Source: Klebsiella electrica
GTDB taxonomy: Bacteria > Pseudomonadota > Gammaproteobacteria > Enterobacterales > Enterobacteriaceae
Reading direction: 5' to 3'
Assembly (NCBI RefSeq): GCF_006711645.1
Contig: NZ_CP041247.1
Span: 3,844,001 to 3,908,000 of the forward strand
Length of the DNA: 64,000 nt
Position 1 is the first letter of the stretch, and each line of letters opens with the position of its first letter. Shown in pieces: positions 18,518-27,488 of the stretch. A program made the position numbers and the translations under genes. The notes beneath the pieces are model-generated. The model had not been told where the DNA came from. It was given only the letters and a program-made list of their open reading frames with translations, and made no database searches.

Positions 18518-19159
18518 TTATCGTGCCAGGCGTTTTGCTTTACGCTCCGCCAGTCCCTGTAGCTTCAGCAGCATACCGATTATCACGACGTAAAGCAGAC
18601 CCGCCGCGAGAATCGGCGACAGGGGCTCATAGGTGACGGATGAGATACGGTTGGTGACGCGGGTCAAATCGACCACGCCGATCACCGCAATCGCCGGGCT
18701 GCCTTTAATCAGGAAAGACATTTCGTTCACCAGCGCCGGCAGGCTTTCGATCCACATTTGCGGCAGCATGATGTAGCGAAAATAGGTCCAGCGGCGCATC
18801 CCCACGGATTCTGCCGCCTCGCGCTGCTCGCGCGGGAAGGTGCGGAACGCATTGCGCCAGATTTCAGCGTTAAAAGCCGAGGTATTGAGGGTCAGCGCTA
18901 CGATTGCCGCGACGTTTTTATCAAGATTAATCCCCACCGTGGGCAGCGAGAGAAACAGAAACAGCACCAGCGTCACCAGCGGCGTGGCGCGCGCCAGGCT
19001 GATATAGACCACCAGCAGCTGATCAACAATCGGGATACGCAACATCCGCACCAGGGCGATCAGCAGGCCAATCACCACCCCAAAGACGATGGCGATGGCC
19101 GAAATCCAGAGGGTCGTCCATGCGCCTTCAATCAATAACTGCCAGGAAATTGCATCCAT
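18518..19159 (-). CDS. Polar amino acid ABC permease
   Basis: Second HisQ/GlnP-type permease, 213 aa. It opens directly with a membrane segment (LLIEGAWTTLWISAIAIVFG), then shows YISLARATPLVTLVLFLFLSLP and the coupling loop AAESVGMRRWTYFRYIMLPQ. The hairpin just upstream suggests that its expression is lower than that of the binding protein. Good Shine-Dalgarno AGGAG before the ATG. Confidence 0.9.
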   Translation of the reverse strand: MDAISWQLLIEGAWTTLWISAIAIVFGVVIGLLIALVRMLRIPIVDQLLVVYISLARATPLVTLVLFLFLSLPTVGINLDKNVAAIVALTLNTSAFNAEIWRNAFRTFPREQREAAESVGMRRWTYFRYIMLPQMWIESLPALVNEMSFLIKGSPAIAVIGVVDLTRVTNRISSVTYEPLSPILAAGLLYVVIIGMLLKLQGLAERKAKRLAR

Positions 19160-19183
19160 ATGGCCCTCCTGTGGATTTAAAAC

Positions 19184-19201
19184 GCGGCGGTGACCCGCCG
19201 C
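19184..19201 (-). terminator. Attenuator-like hairpin between binding protein and permease
   Basis: On the minus strand GCGGCGG-GTCA-CCGCCGC is followed by GTTTTAAATCC. It lies in the 48 bases between the SBP stop and the permease start. Such partial terminators are common in ABC operons and give an excess of the binding protein. Confidence 0.6.
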
Positions 19202-19207
19202 AAAATG

Positions 19208-20059
19208 TTACAAACCAGCCAGTTTGTGGAACTGTTCCGGACTGGTAATCGCTTCTGTCGGGAGGTTATCGTAGGTTTCGCCAAACCATTTTTTCTGCAG
19301 CTCGGCAAGCTTGCCGGTTTCACGCATATGATTGATAAATTTGGTCATGTAGGCCAAAAGCTGCGGCGAGTTTTTCGGAATCGGCCACGCCATGTAGCCC
19401 GGTCCGGACACCGCCAGCCCTTTGGCAAAGACCTTCGGTTTGGCTTTCGCCAGGTCGTTAACCGAAATCACCACGTTAATCACGTAATCGAGGCGCTTAT
19501 TGGCAAGGTCGGCGTAGGCTTCCGGGTAGGAGGGATACTCCACCACCGGCCCGAGTTTACCGCCGGTTTTTTCCAGCATCGCTTTCAGCTCAGGCAGTCG
19601 CGCCAACAGCGCGCTGCCCGCCTGCAGGCCCACTTTTTTGCCGCTCAAATCGGCGATGGTATTAAGCGAGTTATCGCCGGCGCGCTTGACAAAATAGTGC
19701 TGCGCCGAGGCCCACGGCGGCGTGAAATCAAACACCTTAAGCCGGTCGTCGGTAATCACCGCGCCGGTTAACGCCATATCGTACTGACCGGTGGAGACCG
19801 CCGCTAACAGGCCGGTCCACGGCAGGATGCTCTGGTCGACGTGGAATTTCGCATACTTGCGTAGCTCCTCCAGCATATCTTTGTTAAAGCCATCGGCCTG
19901 GCCGTTACTCATAAAGTTAAACGGCGCGTAATCATCTTCGGTCGCGACTTTCAGGGTGCCGGATTTTTCAATTTCCGGGAGATCTGCTGCCGCTGCGTGA
20001 TAAGAGAAAGCCATTGCCATAACGGCGCCCAGACACATTGAAGCCAACGATTTTTTCAT
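19208..20059 (-). CDS. Amino acid ABC substrate-binding protein
   Basis: Periplasmic SBP family 3 protein of 283 aa. Start 20059 was chosen over the in-frame 20095 because it gives a clean signal peptide (MKKSLASMCLGAVMAMAFSYHAAAA) with AGGGG seven bases before it. The mature part begins LPEIEKSGTLKVATEDDYAPFNF, the usual ligand-pocket entry, and has the second-lobe KKVGLQAGSALLARLPELK. First gene of the importer operon; divergent from the MocR regulator (232 bases). The ligand could be taurine or another small amino acid, judged only from context. Confidence 0.88.
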   Translation of the reverse strand: MKKSLASMCLGAVMAMAFSYHAAAADLPEIEKSGTLKVATEDDYAPFNFMSNGQADGFNKDMLEELRKYAKFHVDQSILPWTGLLAAVSTGQYDMALTGAVITDDRLKVFDFTPPWASAQHYFVKRAGDNSLNTIADLSGKKVGLQAGSALLARLPELKAMLEKTGGKLGPVVEYPSYPEAYADLANKRLDYVINVVISVNDLAKAKPKVFAKGLAVSGPGYMAWPIPKNSPQLLAYMTKFINHMRETGKLAELQKKWFGETYDNLPTEAITSPEQFHKLAGL

Positions 20060-20193
20060 CAATCCACCCCTAATTAATTCGCCAGACGTGTTCATTCCCG
20101 AACATGAAAAGGTTTTGCAAAATTTGTGCCGACGGAAGTTCCGGTCCGCGACTGATGAATGCGTTTTTACTGTAGGGAGCGTTTTTGTTTTCC

Positions 20194-20206
20194 GGATAGA
20201 GCCAGT
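20194..20206 (+). promoter_or_regulatory. Candidate MocR site between transporter operon and regulator
   Basis: GGATAGAGCCAGT, identical to 15951-15963. It lies 86 bases before the regulator start and 135 before the divergent binding-protein start, so a single site could serve autoregulation and transporter control. Confidence 0.5.
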
Positions 20207-20291
20207 TGCGCTGCGTCTGTGTGTCAGTCTTTTTCAGGGTGGTATGGAATTTGCTGCAAGGTAAACAGTGTATTCACCTGAGGAGCCCCGC

Positions 20292-21758
20292 ATGATCCGT
20301 CACCTTTTGCACGTCGAGTTCGACCAACGTCGCGGTTTACAGGAACAAGTGCGGGAGACGCTGGTGAACGCCATTCTGAGCGGTATTTTTTCTGCCGACA
20401 CGCCGCTGCCCTCCTGTCGTCAGCTGGCCAGCCAGCTGCGGGTGTCGCGCAATACCACGGCGCTGGTTTTTGAGAGTCTGGTCAGCGAAGGGTATCTCAT
20501 CAGCCGCCCGCGCAGCGGGTACTATCTGCATCCCGACTATCAACATTCCGCCGGGACAGTTGCCGTACAGGGTGCACCGGATGACGATCGCGCTGCACCA
20601 CGCTGGGGCGCGCGGCTGCAAATCACCCCCAGCCAGCAGGAGTCGATTCTTAAACCCGCTGGCTGGATGAACTACCGCTACCCGTTTATCTATGGCCAGC
20701 CGGATACCCGCCAGTTCCCGCTGACCACCTGGCGTTCGGCGGCCAACTGGCTACACGGCGGTGTGCGCGATCCGGCCTGGGTCGTCGATCATATCGACCA
20801 GGACGTGCCAATGCTGATTGAGCAGATTCGCACCCGGGTGCTACCCAAGCGCGGCATCGTCGCCGCCGCGGATGAGATCCTGATTACGCTCGGCTCGCAG
20901 AACGCGCTGTACCTGCTCACCCGCCTGCTGATGTCGCCAAAGACCCGGGTCGGCGTCGAGAACCCCTGCTTCCGCGAGGCGATTAATACCTTCCTGCTGG
21001 CGGACGCCGATATCGTGCCGCACCCGGTGGACGAAGAAGGGATCGTGCTCGACGATGCCCCCTGCGATTACTACTACGTCACTCCAGGCCATCAGGTGCC
21101 GACAGGGGTGGCGATGAGCCAGGCGCGGCGCGGCCAGTTGCTGGAACATGCGGCCCGCCACGATGCGGTGATTATTGAAGATGATTACGACTCGGAAAGT
21201 AATTTCATGCTCAACCCGCTACCGGCATTGAAAGCCAGCGACCGCAGCGGGCGGGTGATTTACGTCAGCAGCCTGTCGAAGGCGCTGTCTCCCGGCCTGC
21301 GGCTGGGATTTATGGTGGCCGACCCGGATCTGATTGATGAAGCCCGCGCACTGCGGCGGCTGATTTACCGCCATCCGCCCACCAATATTCAGTATCAGAT
21401 GGCCCATTTTCTCGCCCAGGGGCACTATGAAACCCATCTCCGGCGCTACCACTACGACTCCGCCCAGCGCTGGGACCGCCTCAACAACGCTTTGCAGCAA
21501 CATCTGCCGGAATGCCGGATCATCCCCGGCAGCGAGCATGCCAACGCCTTCTGGCTGGCCACGCCGGAGCAAATCAATACCCAGCAACTGACCTGGCGCG
21601 CCGCCCATGCCGGGGTGCTGATTGAACCCGGCGCGCGGCATTTCCTCAACGCCAACCCGCCGGAAAATTTTTTCCGCATGGGCTTTCACGCCATCAATCC
21701 TGATGCGATTGCGCCCGGCGTCGAAGTGCTGTGCCGCCAGCTGGCGCAACTGGGATAA
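20292..21758 (+). CDS. MocR-type (GntR-HTH plus aminotransferase fold) regulator, TauR-like
   Basis: PLP-binding transcription regulator of 488 aa. Start 20292 (MIRHLLHVEFDQRRGLQEQV) has GAGGAG upstream; an in-frame ATG at 20268 is less well placed. Residues 1-75 form a GntR winged helix (LPSCRQLASQLRVSRNTTAL, LISRPRSGYYL). The rest is an aminotransferase class I fold with a PLP-lysine motif SLSKALSPGLRLGFM and a Y-D pair near VIIEDDYDSE. TauR, PdxR and GabR are relatives and control genes that consume or make the amino acid or vitamin sensed. Divergent from the amino-acid transporter; probable activator of transporter and aminotransferase genes. Confidence 0.88.
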   Translation: MIRHLLHVEFDQRRGLQEQVRETLVNAILSGIFSADTPLPSCRQLASQLRVSRNTTALVFESLVSEGYLISRPRSGYYLHPDYQHSAGTVAVQGAPDDDRAAPRWGARLQITPSQQESILKPAGWMNYRYPFIYGQPDTRQFPLTTWRSAANWLHGGVRDPAWVVDHIDQDVPMLIEQIRTRVLPKRGIVAAADEILITLGSQNALYLLTRLLMSPKTRVGVENPCFREAINTFLLADADIVPHPVDEEGIVLDDAPCDYYYVTPGHQVPTGVAMSQARRGQLLEHAARHDAVIIEDDYDSESNFMLNPLPALKASDRSGRVIYVSSLSKALSPGLRLGFMVADPDLIDEARALRRLIYRHPPTNIQYQMAHFLAQGHYETHLRRYHYDSAQRWDRLNNALQQHLPECRIIPGSEHANAFWLATPEQINTQQLTWRAAHAGVLIEPGARHFLNANPPENFFRMGFHAINPDAIAPGVEVLCRQLAQLG

Positions 21759-21796
21759 ACGCAGTCTGTCATCGCCCACCCGCGCATCCTGCATCC

Positions 21797-22072
21797 CGTA
21801 GCCCGGATGAGGCGCTCGCGCCGCCATCCGGGGAAATGCCCCCCGGTGGCGCTGCGCTTACCGGGGCTACAGGGCGTGCAGTCGGGTAGCCCGGATAAGG
21901 CGCTCGCGCCGCCATCCGGGGAAATCCCCCCGGTGGCGCTGCGCTTACCGGGGCTACAGGGCGTGCAGTCGGGTAGCCCCGGTAAGGCGCTCGCGCCGCC
22001 ATTCGGGGAAATCCCCCCGGTGGCGCTGCGCTTACCGGGGCTACAGGGCGTGCGGGCGGGTAGCCCGGCTCC
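21797..22072. repeat. BIME array, three ~86-bp units
   Basis: GTAGCCCGGATGAGGCGCTC, GCCGCCATCCGGGGAAAT and CCCCGGTGGCGCTGCGCTTA followed by CCGGGGCTACAGGGCGTGCA repeat three times with a period of about 86 bases. The unit is a shortened form of the 109-bp unit (lacking the ATATTTCC spacer). It sits between convergent genes and ends four bases before the hydrolase stop. Confidence 0.88.
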
Positions 22073-22075
22073 CGG

Positions 22076-23344
22076 TTACACCACCTGCGCGTATTGCAGC
22101 ATCACCTGCAGCAGCACGTTTGCGCCGGCAGCGACATGCCCGGGAGAGGCGTACTCGATTTCGTTATGGCTAATCCCGTCTTTGCAGGGAATAAAAATCA
22201 TCCCCGTCGGCGCCAGATAGCTCATATACACCGCATCATGCCCGGCACCGGAGACTATCTCCCGCGCCGGATAGCCCAGTCGCGCCGCCGCATCGGCAAT
22301 GGCCTGCTGGCAATCCGCATGGAACGGCGCCGCCGGGTAATGGCTGACCTCCTGCAACGCCACCGCCAGGCCGCTCTCCTGCTGTACCTGATCGATAAAA
22401 TCCCGCAGCTGGCGGTCCATCTCATCGACCGCCGCGTCGCTGAGATTACGCATATCAATAGAGAACCTCACCTCGCCCGGCACCACGTTGCGGCTGTTGG
22501 GATAGACCTGCACCATCCCCACGGTGCCGCGCCCCTCTTTGCTACGCCCGGCAATCGCCACCACCTCCTGCATAATTCGCGTCGCCACCTGCAAGGCATC
22601 CTGACGCAGACGCATCGGCGTTGGCCCGGCATGAGACGCCTGCCCCGTCACCACGCAATCGTACCAGCGGATACCTAATACGCCCTGCACCACGCCGATG
22701 ATTTTCTCCTCATCTTCAAGAATCGGCCCCTGCTCGATATGGGCTTCAAAGTAGGCGCCGATCGGATGATCGCCGGGCGTCTGGTTGCCGATATAGCCGA
22801 TACGCGCCAGCTCCTCGCCCACCGTTTTTCCCTGCGCATCCTGCGCGGCATAGATTGTATCCAGCGGGAATACCCCGGCAAAAACGCCGGACCCCATCAT
22901 CACCGGCACAAAACGCGAACCTTCTTCATTGGTCCAGAACACCACTTCAATCGGCGCTGCGGTTTCAATATCGAGGTCGTTGAGCGTACGCACCACCTCC
23001 AGCGCCGCCAGCACCCCGTAGTTGCCGTCAAATTTCCCGCCGGTAGGCTGAGTATCAATATGGCTGCCGGAGACAATCGGCGGCAGCAGCGGATTACGCC
23101 CTTCCCGGCGCATAAACACGTTACCGATTCTATCAACGGTGACGCTCATCCCCGCCTCTTGCGCCCAGCCGATGACTAAATCCCGTCCCTGTCGGTCGAG
23201 ATCGGTGAGCGTCAGGCGACAGCAGCCGCCCTTCGGCGTCGCGCCGATTTCCGCCAGCGCCATCAATGAATCCCATAACCGCTCACCGTTAATACGCCAC
23301 CCCGCCATCTCTGCAACCGGGGTAAAAAGGACCTCACTGCTCAT
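22076..23344 (-). CDS. M20 Zn-dependent hydrolase, N-carbamoyl-amino acid/allantoate type
   Basis: Metal-dependent amidohydrolase of 422 aa; the start at 23344 has AAGGAG six bases upstream. Metal-site segments: SGSHIDTQPTGGKFDGNYGV (His, Asp), NEEGSRF (Glu-Glu), the inner-domain His in YFEAHIEQGP, and C-terminal HNEIEYAS. This layout fits N-carbamoyl-L-amino acid amidohydrolase, beta-ureidopropionase or allantoate amidohydrolase. Last gene of a transporter-amidase-hydrolase operon, overlapping the amidase by 11 bases. The coupled enzymes suggest import and stepwise cleavage of an amide or ureido compound. Confidence 0.82.
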   Translation of the reverse strand: MSSEVLFTPVAEMAGWRINGERLWDSLMALAEIGATPKGGCCRLTLTDLDRQGRDLVIGWAQEAGMSVTVDRIGNVFMRREGRNPLLPPIVSGSHIDTQPTGGKFDGNYGVLAALEVVRTLNDLDIETAAPIEVVFWTNEEGSRFVPVMMGSGVFAGVFPLDTIYAAQDAQGKTVGEELARIGYIGNQTPGDHPIGAYFEAHIEQGPILEDEEKIIGVVQGVLGIRWYDCVVTGQASHAGPTPMRLRQDALQVATRIMQEVVAIAGRSKEGRGTVGMVQVYPNSRNVVPGEVRFSIDMRNLSDAAVDEMDRQLRDFIDQVQQESGLAVALQEVSHYPAAPFHADCQQAIADAAARLGYPAREIVSGAGHDAVYMSYLAPTGMIFIPCKDGISHNEIEYASPGHVAAGANVLLQVMLQYAQVV

Positions 23345-24518
23345 CTTTGTCTCCTTGCGCGAATGCAACGGCCAGCTCCACCAGCAGACGATCGCTGCCG
23401 CGTGGCCCTAAAAAAGAGATGCCCAGCGGCAGACCACCGGCCTGAGCGACCGGCAGCGTCACCTGCGGACGCCGGGTCATCACCGAAATCAACAATAAAT
23501 CGTGAGAAAGACGCCGGATGGTCTCAATCTCCTCGGCCTGCGCCGTCAGCAGCGGCGCACCGTCGGGCACGGTGGGCAGAACCAGTATCGCGTCGCCCAA
23601 CCGCGCATCCCACCAGCGGGTAAAGTGCTCTCGCCGCTGGCAGGCGGCCTCGTACTGTGCCGGCGTCACCGCTTTTCCCCATAAGAAGCGTTCGCGCACA
23701 TCCGGCCCCAGCTGCAGGCCATAGCGTTCTATCGTCTCCCCCTGCGCCTGCCAGGCCTCGAATCCCTGAATCTGCCGAAAGGCGAGATAAATCTCGTCGA
23801 TATCCGGCAGCGGCGCGTTCAGCGGCGCGATGGCGCCAAATACGCGCGCAAGCCGCTGCCTGACCGGTAACAGTGCCTGCTGGCTACGCAACGGCAGGCG
23901 GGAAAAGAGGGCCTCATGGCATACCAGCGCCGCACCGGCAATCGCCGGAGGCTTCGCGTCCAGCAGGCAATCAGCGACCGCCCGAAAGACCTCCGGCGTT
24001 TGGGCGAAGAAACCGCAGGTGTCCATCGTGGCGCACAGCGGCTGGCAGCCGTCGAGCGAAATACGCCCGTGCGTGGGGCGCAGGCCAAACAAGCCGCAGT
24101 AGCTTGCCGGGGTGCGCACCGACCCGCCGGTATCGGTGCCCAGCGCAAAATCGCACACGCCGTTCGACACCGCCGACGCCGACCCGGATGACGAGCCGCC
24201 GGGAATATGGTTCGGCGCGGCACCGTTGCGCGGCGTGCCGTAATGCACATTGTGGCCGCTCATCGAGTAGGCCAGCTCGCTGGTGTGGGTTTTACCGATA
24301 AAACGGGCGCCGTTATCCAGCAGAATCTGCACCACCGGGGCGGTACGGCGTTTAATGCCGGAGAGCGCCAGTACATGCGGATTGCCGCCGCCGGTGGGAT
24401 AGCCCGCAACATCAAACAGATCTTTGACGGCAAAGGTCATCCCGCTGAGCGGCCCGCTCAGGGCGTGGGGGACCGGCTGCGGCGGGTAAGGCATAAATGC
24501 GTGATTATCATCCTGCAC
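23334..24518 (-). CDS. Amidase-signature family hydrolase
   Basis: Cytoplasmic Ser-cisSer-Lys amidase of 394 aa. The GTG at 24518 was chosen: GGAGG lies eight bases before it, whereas the upstream in-frame GTG at 24527 overlaps that site. Catalytic elements: Lys32 in TFAVKDLFDVAG, cis-Ser in PGGSSSGSASAV (about Ser109) and nucleophile Ser133 in GTDTGGSVRTP. The protein is somewhat short for the family (450-500 aa) but all core motifs are present. Between the transporter genes and an M20 hydrolase gene, so likely acts on the imported substrate. The substrate is unknown. Confidence 0.85.
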   Translation of the reverse strand: MQDDNHAFMPYPPQPVPHALSGPLSGMTFAVKDLFDVAGYPTGGGNPHVLALSGIKRRTAPVVQILLDNGARFIGKTHTSELAYSMSGHNVHYGTPRNGAAPNHIPGGSSSGSASAVSNGVCDFALGTDTGGSVRTPASYCGLFGLRPTHGRISLDGCQPLCATMDTCGFFAQTPEVFRAVADCLLDAKPPAIAGAALVCHEALFSRLPLRSQQALLPVRQRLARVFGAIAPLNAPLPDIDEIYLAFRQIQGFEAWQAQGETIERYGLQLGPDVRERFLWGKAVTPAQYEAACQRREHFTRWWDARLGDAILVLPTVPDGAPLLTAQAEEIETIRRLSHDLLLISVMTRRPQVTLPVAQAGGLPLGISFLGPRGSDRLLVELAVAFAQGDKDEQ

Positions 24519-24549
24519 AGGTATCACCTCCTTTATTCAGGCCGACCGT

Positions 24550-25560
24550 TCAGGCATAGCGCACCGGTTTTTCAACGGCCGGGGTCAGCTCTCGCCAGCG
24601 ATGACAGCTCACCACATGACGCGGGTCAACCTGTTCGGTCACGGGTTGAGTTTGCCGACAAACGGGTCTCGCATGCGGACAACGCTCGGCAAACGCGCAG
24701 CCCGGCGGCAAGCGGGAAAGATCCGGCGGCGAACCGGGGATGCAGTGCAGCGCGTCGCCTTTTTTCAACCCGTCTTTCGGGCGGCTCCCCAGCAGCACCT
24801 GGGTATAGGGATGGCGAGGACGGGACAAAATGTCGGTCATCGAGGCTTCTTCAACGATCCGCCCGGCGTACATCACCGCCACCCGGTCGGCTATCTCCAC
24901 CGCGGCGCCAATATCATGAGTCACAAAGATAATTGCCAGTTCGCGCTGCTTTTGCTGCTCGCGCAGCAGGATCAGAATCTGGATCTGCACCGTGGCGTCC
25001 AGCGCGGTGGTCGGCTCATCCGCCAGCAGCAGCTGCGGGTTGCACGACAGCGCCAGAGCAATCATCGCCCGCTGGCGCATACCGCCGGACATTTCGTGCG
25101 GGTAGGCGTCCAGCCGCCGTTCCGGACTGGGGATCCGCACCTGGCGCAGCGCCTCCAGAGCCCGTTCCCGCGCCGCCTGACGCGACAGCCCTTCATGACG
25201 ACGCAGACCTTCGACGATCTGCTGGCCGACGGTATACACCGGATCAAAGGCCAGCAGCGGCTCCTGAAAAATCATCGCGCAACGCGCGCCGCGATAGGCC
25301 CGCAGCCGGGAAGCGCTCATCTTCAGCACCTCCTCATCGCCGACGCGCAGCGTCCCCGAGAGCATGCTGCTTGTGGGCGGATGCAGGCGCATCAGCGCCC
25401 GCAGGGTGACGCTTTTACCGGATCCCGACTCCCCGATCAGCGCCATCACTTCCCCTTTATGGACATCAAAAGAGACGCCGTTAACCGCATTCACCGTCTG
25501 ACCATCGCGGCGAAACTCCACCCGCAGATCGCGGATATGAACAAAAGCCTCATGCGACAT
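24550..25560 (-). CDS. Dipeptide-type ABC transporter ATPase (DppD-like)
   Basis: ATPase of 336 aa. Walker A GESGSGKSV, Q-loop MIFQEPLLAFDPVYTV, signature MSGGMRQR, Walker B LLLADEPTTALDATV and switch His in FVTHDIGAA. The C-terminal oligopeptide-transporter motif with cysteines (CAFAERCPHARPVC) is present, as in DppD/OppD, where it can hold an Fe-S cluster. It overlaps the preceding ATPase gene by 11 bases and is followed 31 bases later by the amidase gene. Confidence 0.9.
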   Translation of the reverse strand: MSHEAFVHIRDLRVEFRRDGQTVNAVNGVSFDVHKGEVMALIGESGSGKSVTLRALMRLHPPTSSMLSGTLRVGDEEVLKMSASRLRAYRGARCAMIFQEPLLAFDPVYTVGQQIVEGLRRHEGLSRQAARERALEALRQVRIPSPERRLDAYPHEMSGGMRQRAMIALALSCNPQLLLADEPTTALDATVQIQILILLREQQKQRELAIIFVTHDIGAAVEIADRVAVMYAGRIVEEASMTDILSRPRHPYTQVLLGSRPKDGLKKGDALHCIPGSPPDLSRLPPGCAFAERCPHARPVCRQTQPVTEQVDPRHVVSCHRWRELTPAVEKPVRYA

Positions 25561-26593
25561 GGCTGACCTCCTGAATGGCGATGTTCTGATGCCAGGGCGA
25601 CGATGGCTGGGCCATCAGGCAGGCGCTTTGATGCCCCTCGCCGACGCTTTCGAGCGCTGGTTTCACCTCGGCGCACACCGCTCTGGCGTGCGGGCAGCGG
25701 GTGTGAAACCGACAGCCCGAAGGCGGTGATATTGGGCTCGGCGGATCGCCGTTCAGCGGCGAGGTCAGGGTGCGGTTTTGCGGGTCCATTGACGGCATCG
25801 AGCTGAGCAATGCGCGGGTATAAGGATGAGCGGAGGCGGTAAACAGCTGTTCCGCGGGCCCAATCTCCACCACCTCGCCAAGGTACATCACCAGAATGCG
25901 ATCCGACAGCCAGCGCACCACGTGCAGGTCGTGGCTGATAAACACATAGGTCAGTTCGAGGGTGCGCTTTAGCTCCTGCAACAGCTGCAGTACCTGCGCC
26001 TCTACCGACTTATCCAGCGCCGACACCGCCTCATCGAGGATAACCAACCGCGGCTTCATCGCCAGAGCGCGGGCAATGTTGACGCGCTGGCGCTGGCCGC
26101 CGGAGAGCGCATGCGGATAGCGGTGGGCAAAACGCTCGGGTTCGAGGCCAACATGGGCCAGCAGATAGCGGGCATATTCGCTGGCTTCTCTGGCGCTCAC
26201 TCCGTGTACACGCTGGCCGAAGGCGATACTCTCCTCCATCGTCATACGCGGATTGAGCGAAGCATAGCTATCCTGAAACACCATCTGTACCTGACGGCGA
26301 TACTCTTTCATCGGCAGGCGCGTTGACCCCACCGCCAGGCCGTCAAAGATCAGCTCGCCGCTGTCTTGATTCAGCAACTGCATCAACAGGCGCGCCGTCG
26401 TCGATTTGCCGCAGCCGGACTCCCCCACCACGCCCAGCGTTTCACCTTTCATCACCGTAAAGCTGACGTTATCCACCGCCTGCACCACTTCACGGCTTTT
26501 TGCGCCACCGGCACGAAAATACTTCAACAGATTATTGACCTTCAGCAGCGGCTGAGCCGGGCCGCCAAGGTCGATATTGATAAAAGGTTGCAT
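25550..26593 (-). CDS. Dipeptide-type ABC transporter ATPase (DppF-like)
   Basis: ATPase of 347 aa. Walker [11 protein letters not shown]-loop [16 protein letters not shown], signature LSGGQRQR, Walker [12 protein letters not shown] (note EA instead of the usual EP) and switch His in FISHDLHVV. It also ends in the Cys motif ([14 protein letters not shown]). Two bases separate it from the DppC-like permease gene. The DEAVSALD variant is common in DppF-type proteins and does not imply loss of activity. Confidence 0.9.
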   Translation of the reverse strand: MQPFINIDLGGPAQPLLKVNNLLKYFRAGGAKSREVVQAVDNVSFTVMKGETLGVVGESGCGKSTTARLLMQLLNQDSGELIFDGLAVGSTRLPMKEYRRQVQMVFQDSYASLNPRMTMEESIAFGQRVHGVSAREASEYARYLLAHVGLEPERFAHRYPHALSGGQRQRVNIARALAMKPRLVILDEAVSALDKSVEAQVLQLLQELKRTLELTYVFISHDLHVVRWLSDRILVMYLGEVVEIGPAEQLFTASAHPYTRALLSSMPSMDPQNRTLTSPLNGDPPSPISPPSGCRFHTRCPHARAVCAEVKPALESVGEGHQSACLMAQPSSPWHQNIAIQEVSHVA

Positions 26594-26595
26594 CG

Positions 26596-27486
26596 TTACT
26601 CCTTAATCGCCATTGCCGTGCGCAGGCGGTCGGCGAGGATATTGAACGAAATAGAGGTGATAAAAATCATCAGTCCGGGCAGGGCCGCCACCCACGGCTG
26701 GGTGTAGATGGCCGTGCGCAGGGTATTGAGCATCAACCCCCATTCCGGCTCCGGCGGGCGCACGCCCAGGCCAAGAAACGAGAGGCCGGAGGCGAGGATC
26801 ATGCACACCGAAATCAGGCCGGTGGAGAAGACGAAAATCGGTCCCAGCACATTGCCGAGGACCTGGACGCGGATAATGGTAAAGGCGCTGGCCCCGGTAG
26901 CGCGGGCGGCCTCGATATAGTCCATATGGCGGACCTGGGCGGTGACGCTTTCCGCAATCCGCGCCACCTGCGGCACGAACACCAGCGTCAGCGACAGCAG
27001 CGCGTTGCCAATCCCCGCCCCCAGCGCGCCGGAGAGCGCAATCGCCAGCAGCACCGAAGGGAAAGCGTAAAATACATCGACGGTGCGCATAATCAGGGTA
27101 TTGGTTTTACCGCCCGCATAGCCGGCGATAATGCCGATGGCGCCGCCGATGAAAAAGGCCAACACCACCGGCACAATGCCCATAAACAGCGACAGTCGGG
27201 CACCGAGGATCAGGCGCGACAGCATATCGCGCCCCAGTTCATCAGAACCCAGCACAAAGCCGTCGCTGCCGATAGGTTTAAGGCGTAAAAACATCGAGGT
27301 CTGATAAGGGTCTTTCACTATCAGCCACGGGCCAAACAGCGCCAGCGCCAACAACAGCAAAATGATGGCGCCGACGATCAGGCCGCCGGGATCGCGCAGC
27401 AGGCGGCGAAACACGCCGCGCCAGTAGCCCTGCCTGGCAGCCACAACCGGAGAAACCGGCGCTATTTTCGTCGCGGTATCCACCAT
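26596..27486 (-). CDS. Dipeptide-type ABC permease (DppC-like)
   Basis: Inner-membrane permease of 296 aa with a cytoplasmic start, first helix (LIVGAIILLLLALALFGPWLI), the motif GSDELGRDMLSRLILGARLS and EAA-type loop (AARATGASAFTIIRVQVLGN). It is two bases from both neighbouring genes, in a tightly packed operon. Forms the channel with the DppB-like subunit. Confidence 0.9.
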   Translation of the reverse strand: MVDTATKIAPVSPVVAARQGYWRGVFRRLLRDPGGLIVGAIILLLLALALFGPWLIVKDPYQTSMFLRLKPIGSDGFVLGSDELGRDMLSRLILGARLSLFMGIVPVVLAFFIGGAIGIIAGYAGGKTNTLIMRTVDVFYAFPSVLLAIALSGALGAGIGNALLSLTLVFVPQVARIAESVTAQVRHMDYIEAARATGASAFTIIRVQVLGNVLGPIFVFSTGLISVCMILASGLSFLGLGVRPPEPEWGLMLNTLRTAIYTQPWVAALPGLMIFITSISFNILADRLRTAMAIKE

Positions 27487-27488
27487 AG

